Shown in pieces: positions 61,001 through 64,000 of a stretch of 64,000 bases of DNA; positions within the stretch are counted from its first letter, which is position 1, and each line of letters starts with the position of its first letter. Origin of the DNA: Streptomyces camponoticapitis (lineage in GTDB: Bacteria > Actinomycetota > Actinomycetes > Streptomycetales > Streptomycetaceae); the NCBI RefSeq assembly GCF_014646115.1, contig NZ_BMMV01000004.1, forward strand, positions 343,187 through 407,186, in the 5' to 3' direction. Both the position numbers and the translations under genes were made by a program. The notes beneath the pieces were generated by a model, which did no database searches, was not told where the DNA came from, and worked only from the letters and a program-made list of their open reading frames with translations.

Positions 61001-64000
61001 GGTCCTGGGCAACGGGTCCGACAAGCCGCTGCCGCGCCGCCGCGGGCTGTTCGAGCAGGGGATGGATTCACTGACCGCCGTCGAACTGCGCACCCGCCTG
61101 GAAGCCGAGTTCGGCCTGGCGCTGTCCTCGACCGTCGTCTTCGAGCACCCCACGATCGAAGCCCTCGGCAAGCACCTGGCCGGGCTGCTCCCCGCCGACG
61201 GCCCCGGGCAGACCCCTGCCGCCGACGCGGCGGCCCGCTCCGGAGCCGACGCCGGCCGCGGTACGGCCGAGGACGGCGTCGCCGTGGTCGGGATCGCCTG
61301 CCGGCTGCCCGGTGCGGGGTCGCCCGACGAGTACTGGACGCTGCTGAGCGAGGGCCGCAACTCCGTCGGCGAACCGCCCGCGGACCGCAGGAAGGACGCC
61401 ATCTGGGCCGAGGCCGACCCGGACGTCCCCACCCGCGGCGGCTACCTGGCGGACGTCGCCGGCTTCGACGCCGACTTCTTCCGCGTCTCGCCGCGCGAAG
61501 CGCGCTCCCTCGACCCCCAGCAGCGCCTGATGCTCGAGGTCGCCTGGGAAGCACTGGAGGACTCCGGGCACCCGGCGGGTGCCCTGGAAGGCCGGCCAGT
61601 CGGCGTCTACCTCGGCCTGAACACCGCCGACTACCAGCAACTGCTCACCCGCGACATGCGGCAGGTCGACCACTACTACGGCACCGGCACCTCGTTCGCC
61701 GCCACCGCGGGCCGGCTCTCCTACTTCCTCGGCCTGCGCGGTCCGAGCATCGCCGTGGACACCGCGTGCTCGGCCTCCCTGACCGCGCTCCACCTGGCCT
61801 GCCAGGGCCTGGAGAACGGCGACTGCGAGGTCGCCGTGATCGGCGGCGCCAACGTCATCGTCGCCCCGACCGTGTCCGTGTCCATGACCGCCGCCGGAGG
61901 TCTCGCGCCCGACGGCCGCTGCAAGACGTTCGACGACGCCGCCGACGGCTACGGTCGCGGCGAAGGCGCCGTGGCGCTCATCCTCAAGCCGCTGGCGGCG
62001 GCGAAGCGTGACGGCGACCGCGTCTACGCCGTGGTCCGCGGCAGCGCGGTCAACCAGGACGGCGCCAGCGGCGGCATGACCGTACCCAACGCCGCCGCCC
62101 AGACCGCCGTCGTCCGCCAGGCCCTCGAACGGGCCGGCTGGGCACCCGGCGACGTCGACTACGTCGAGGCACACGGCACCGGCACGCCCCTCGGCGACCC
62201 CATCGAGGTGCACGCGCTGGCCGAAGCGCTCGGCCGGGACCGGCCCGAATCCGCCCCCGTCCTCATCGGCTCGGCGAAGGCGAACATCGGCCACCTGGAG
62301 GCCGCGGCCGGCGCCGCGGGACTGCTCAAGACCGTCCTCTCGCTCCACCGCGGCGAGATCCCGCCGCACCCGCTCGACCGGCCGTCGACCCGCATCGAGT
62401 GGGACCGCCTGCCCGTCTCCATCGCGACGACCCGGCAGCAGTGGCCCGACCGGGGCCGCCCCGCACGCGCGGGCGTCAGCGCCTTCGGGTTCAGCGGCAG
62501 CAACGCCCACGTCCTCGTGGAGCAGGCGCCGCAGCCTGCGCGCGCCGAGGTTTCCCCGCGCCGTACGCCCCCGTACGTGCTGCCCGTCACCGCCGCCACT
62601 TCTGCGGCGCTGCGCCGGACGGCCGCCCGCATGGCCGCACGGCTCAGGGCGGCACCGCACGAGCTGGACGACGTCGTCTTCACCGCCGCGTACCGGCGGA
62701 CCTGGCTCGACCACCGGCTCGCCGCCGTCGGCGAGAGCGCCGACGAACTCGCCGCGGCACTGGAGGAGTCCGCCGAAGGCCGCCCGTCGCCTCTGGTGCG
62801 TACCGGAGAGGCCGCGAGCGACCAGCAGCGGACGGTCGCGCTGTGGTATGGGCCGGAGCTGCCGGGGGCGGAGCTGCGTCGGCGGCTGGCCACGGTGCCC
62901 GGCTACGCGCGCGCCCTGGAGACCTGCGCCGAGGCCATCGGCAACGCCACCGGAAGCACCCCGGACCTCATGGCGGAACCGCCCGGCGACCTCTACGACA
63001 CCTACCTGTTCTGCCACCAGGTCGCGGCGACCATGCTGTGGAGCACGGTCGGCGTCACCCCGTACGCCGCCGCAGGGCAGGGCGGCGGCCAGATCGCCGC
63101 CGCCTGGACGGCCGGGCAGTTGACCATCGCCGACGGCGTGCGACTGCTCACCGCGGGCCCCGAGGGCATCCGGCTGCTGCCCCCGCGCCTTCCCGTACTT
63201 GCCGCCGACCACGCCACGCCGGCCGACAGCGCGGAAGAACTCGCCGCCCGGGTCGCTTCGCGGCCCGAGCACGCCGCGACGCCCGACGAGGCGTACGCCG
63301 GCCGTTTGGCAGACGCCGGTGTCGACGCCGTCGTGGACGTCGCCCTGGGGGAGTTGCCGCAGGCGCTGGACGAGCTATTCCGCGTGCCCGTCGACGCCGA
63401 CGACGCGCTCCGGCGCCTGGCGCTCACCGCCGCCGACCTGTTCGTCACGGGCGGCCTCCCGGCCGCCGGCGCGACGCAGCCCCGGCCCCCGGTGAGCCTG
63501 CCGAGCTACCCGTGGGAGCACCGCCCGTACTGGTACCGGAACGCCGACGACGACACCGCCGGCCGGCTGCTGCCCTTCGTCGTCTCCGCAGGCAGCCCGT
63601 CGGCACTGCGCGACCGCGCCGAACGCCTGCACGGGTGGGTGGCGGACCGCCCGCAGGTGAGCACCGCCGACCTGGGCTGGTCGCTGGCCACCACGGTGAA
63701 CGCACAGGAACACCGCGGGGTCGTCCTCGCCCGCGACCGGCACACGTTCCTCGACGGGCTGCAGGCGCTGTCCCGCGGCATCCCGGGCGGCGCCGTCCTG
63801 AGCGGCAACGCCATGGGCGGCAACCCGGTCGTCGTCTTCCCGGGCCAGGGGTCGCAGTGGGCCGGTATGGCGGTGGAGCTGTTCGAGGAGTCGCCGGTCT
63901 TCGCGGAGCAGTTGCGGGCGTGCGCGGACGCTCTTGCTCCGCACGTGGACTGGGACTTGCTCGCGGTGCTGCGCGGCGAGAAGGGCGCGCCGGGGCTGGA
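58080..64000 (+). CDS. Modular type I polyketide synthase KS-AT-ACP-KS-AT(inactive)-AT... (3' end outside window)
   Basis: At least 1973 residues are visible, starting at ATG 58080 with GGAGGG upstream. KS1 (about 14-450) has Cys185 in DTACSSS, His320 and His359. AT1 (about 538-860) has GHSIGE with Ser629 and a YAFH selectivity tetrad (729-732), between the malonyl HAFH and methylmalonyl YASH patterns. An Ala/Pro linker leads to ACP1 (GMDSL, Ser997). KS2 (about 1066-1500) has Cys1230, His1365 and His1405. Next comes a shortened AT-like segment (about 1585-1800) with GQGGGQ in place of GHSxGE, so the nucleophile Ser is Gly1668. A post-AT linker (LPSYPWEHRPYW) and a second KS-AT linker follow, then a new AT starting VVVFPGQGSQWAGM at about 1914. 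There is no loading module, so KS1 should accept the pyrrolyl starter from the discrete PCP. Confidence 0.93.
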   Translation, partial: MLADATNAQEPAEPIAIVGVGLRYPGGVRDLDAFGALLGSGTSIVTEVPPDRWGPEFWDPEGNRPGTIASHVGMFLDDIDKFDPAHFGIAAREVGSLDPQQRLIMEIAWEAMCDSGRPVESWYGTRTGVFTGILAHDYALLHSKTLGTAGIGPHYAPGTEFSFAAGRLAHAFDLRGPAAAVDTACSSSLYAVSMACQNLRSGECDTALAGGVNVMTAPELSVFMSRVGAISPTGQIRPFHAAADGVVRGEGCGFVVLKRLSDAVADRDQIYATIRGWAVNQDGRSLGVTAPNAMAQIDLHHQALRHAGLGPDDVDFVEAHGTGTPLGDQTELMALADAYKTRSADRPVYIGSSKAVYGHTDAAAGITGLLKAVWIARAAHVPAQPGLDELSRAVDWKKSGIAIPTSGESLNGLDRPVRAGVSSFGLSGTNVHVFVETAAFDDPPRPPAPDQPLVLLASASGERELAEQVTLLRDRATEEQQHLGDVIASAATRRTHETHRYAAVAAEPAALLAALDDPQDPPDGAYTGIVDPRGVPAPVFVFSGQGSQWPGMAADLVDGDATVRATLEECDALVRTHTSWSLIDELRRVDGSNLNRTDIAQPAIFAVQLAATRWLAERGVRPAAVVGHSIGEIAAAHAAGALPLADAVRLVVQRGEILHETAGTGGMLAVKAAPASVTEVLGDLDGSVVVAAVNGPDAVVVAGPHDGLEAAEAAFTARGLRAKRLDIDYAFHSPLVAASGGRLHGALTGIEPAEPSLRMLSSVDPDADVTRLDADYWARNVTEPVQLWPAVERLLREDHCALVEIGAHPVLARALAAGMAQAERPGPVIPTLRRDERGALALHRTLARLHVAGISVDWEKTTGTPQRYRRLPVPSWGGDRYWLPGVDRGEQGGTQPAVPAQARLSLLSSDGRVIAEMLAEPTGGPAPAAAQAPALQAPAAAPAAPAAAAPAPPPAAAGPSIAPVADRVEKVTRAVLGNGSDKPLPRRRGLFEQGMDSLTAVELRTRLEAEFGLALSSTVVFEHPTIEALGKHLAGLLPADGPGQTPAADAAARSGADAGRGTAEDGVAVVGIACRLPGAGSPDEYWTLLSEGRNSVGEPPADRRKDAIWAEADPDVPTRGGYLADVAGFDADFFRVSPREARSLDPQQRLMLEVAWEALEDSGHPAGALEGRPVGVYLGLNTADYQQLLTRDMRQVDHYYGTGTSFAATAGRLSYFLGLRGPSIAVDTACSASLTALHLACQGLENGDCEVAVIGGANVIVAPTVSVSMTAAGGLAPDGRCKTFDDAADGYGRGEGAVALILKPLAAAKRDGDRVYAVVRGSAVNQDGASGGMTVPNAAAQTAVVRQALERAGWAPGDVDYVEAHGTGTPLGDPIEVHALAEALGRDRPESAPVLIGSAKANIGHLEAAAGAAGLLKTVLSLHRGEIPPHPLDRPSTRIEWDRLPVSIATTRQQWPDRGRPARAGVSAFGFSGSNAHVLVEQAPQPARAEVSPRRTPPYVLPVTAATSAALRRTAARMAARLRAAPHELDDVVFTAAYRRTWLDHRLAAVGESADELAAALEESAEGRPSPLVRTGEAASDQQRTVALWYGPELPGAELRRRLATVPGYARALETCAEAIGNATGSTPDLMAEPPGDLYDTYLFCHQVAATMLWSTVGVTPYAAAGQGGGQIAAAWTAGQLTIADGVRLLTAGPEGIRLLPPRLPVLAADHATPADSAEELAARVASRPEHAATPDEAYAGRLADAGVDAVVDVALGELPQALDELFRVPVDADDALRRLALTAADLFVTGGLPAAGATQPRPPVSLPSYPWEHRPYWYRNADDDTAGRLLPFVVSAGSPSALRDRAERLHGWVADRPQVSTADLGWSLATTVNAQEHRGVVLARDRHTFLDGLQALSRGIPGGAVLSGNAMGGNPVVVFPGQGSQWAGMAVELFEESPVFAEQLRACADALAPHVDWDLLAVLRGEKGAPGL

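Overview
The window is high-GC actinobacterial DNA with frequent GTG/TTG starts, 4-nt GTGA/ATGA gene overlaps and gene families typical of Streptomyces. The left 45 kb looks like chromosomal core. The right 18 kb is an accessory biosynthetic region.

1-8 kb: a truncated methionine aminopeptidase gene divergent from an XRE regulator, a PPOX/F420-type protein, a large hypothetical, and a reductive pyrimidine/hydantoin catabolism operon (beta-ureidopropionase, class III aminotransferase, dihydropyrimidinase, luciferase-like monooxygenase). 8-23 kb: lipoate ligase-like protein, PadR/membrane protein pair, an AfsR-like gene remnant, gamma-glutamyltransferase, inositol-phosphatase family enzyme, phytoene-dehydrogenase-like flavoprotein, an alpha/beta hydrolase lacking its acid residue, the alkylation-repair pair Ada-AlkA/Ogt, Sir2, a secreted His-tailed protein, NUDIX and glycerate kinase. 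23-32 kb: luciferase-like monooxygenase, MarR regulator and FMN reductase; then a PucR regulator divergent from a complete Liv-type ABC importer (FGHMK).

32-43 kb (all minus strand): pssA/psd for phosphatidylethanolamine, then most of the ethylmalonyl-CoA pathway (acyl-CoA dehydrogenase, MaoC hydratase, citrate-lyase-like lyase, MeaA mutase, crotonyl-CoA carboxylase/reductase), a TetR regulator and a fused double 3-hydroxyacyl-CoA dehydrogenase. 43-46 kb: HEAT protein, GNAT, RidA, macro-domain protein and a frameshifted LuxR remnant ending in a strong hairpin.

46-64 kb: a natural-product cluster. Leftward genes encode a flavin oxidoreductase, a DHA2-type MFS exporter, an Sfp-type phosphopantetheinyl transferase and a cation/proton antiporter; between them lie a ChrB-like gene and a CmtR-like ArsR gene. 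A roughly 0.7-kb control region separates these from a rightward operon: prolyl-carrier-protein dehydrogenase, prolyl-AMP ligase with two TTA codons, discrete carrier protein, flavin-dependent halogenase, and a type I polyketide synthase running off the window. The logic predicts proline to pyrrole-2-carboxyl-PCP to chlorinated pyrrolyl starter to polyketide, as in the pyoluteorin/pyrrolomycin class. The second PKS module is odd: KS2 is followed by a shortened acyltransferase-like segment lacking its nucleophile, and then by the start of an apparently intact second acyltransferase. This is the best candidate for something new here.
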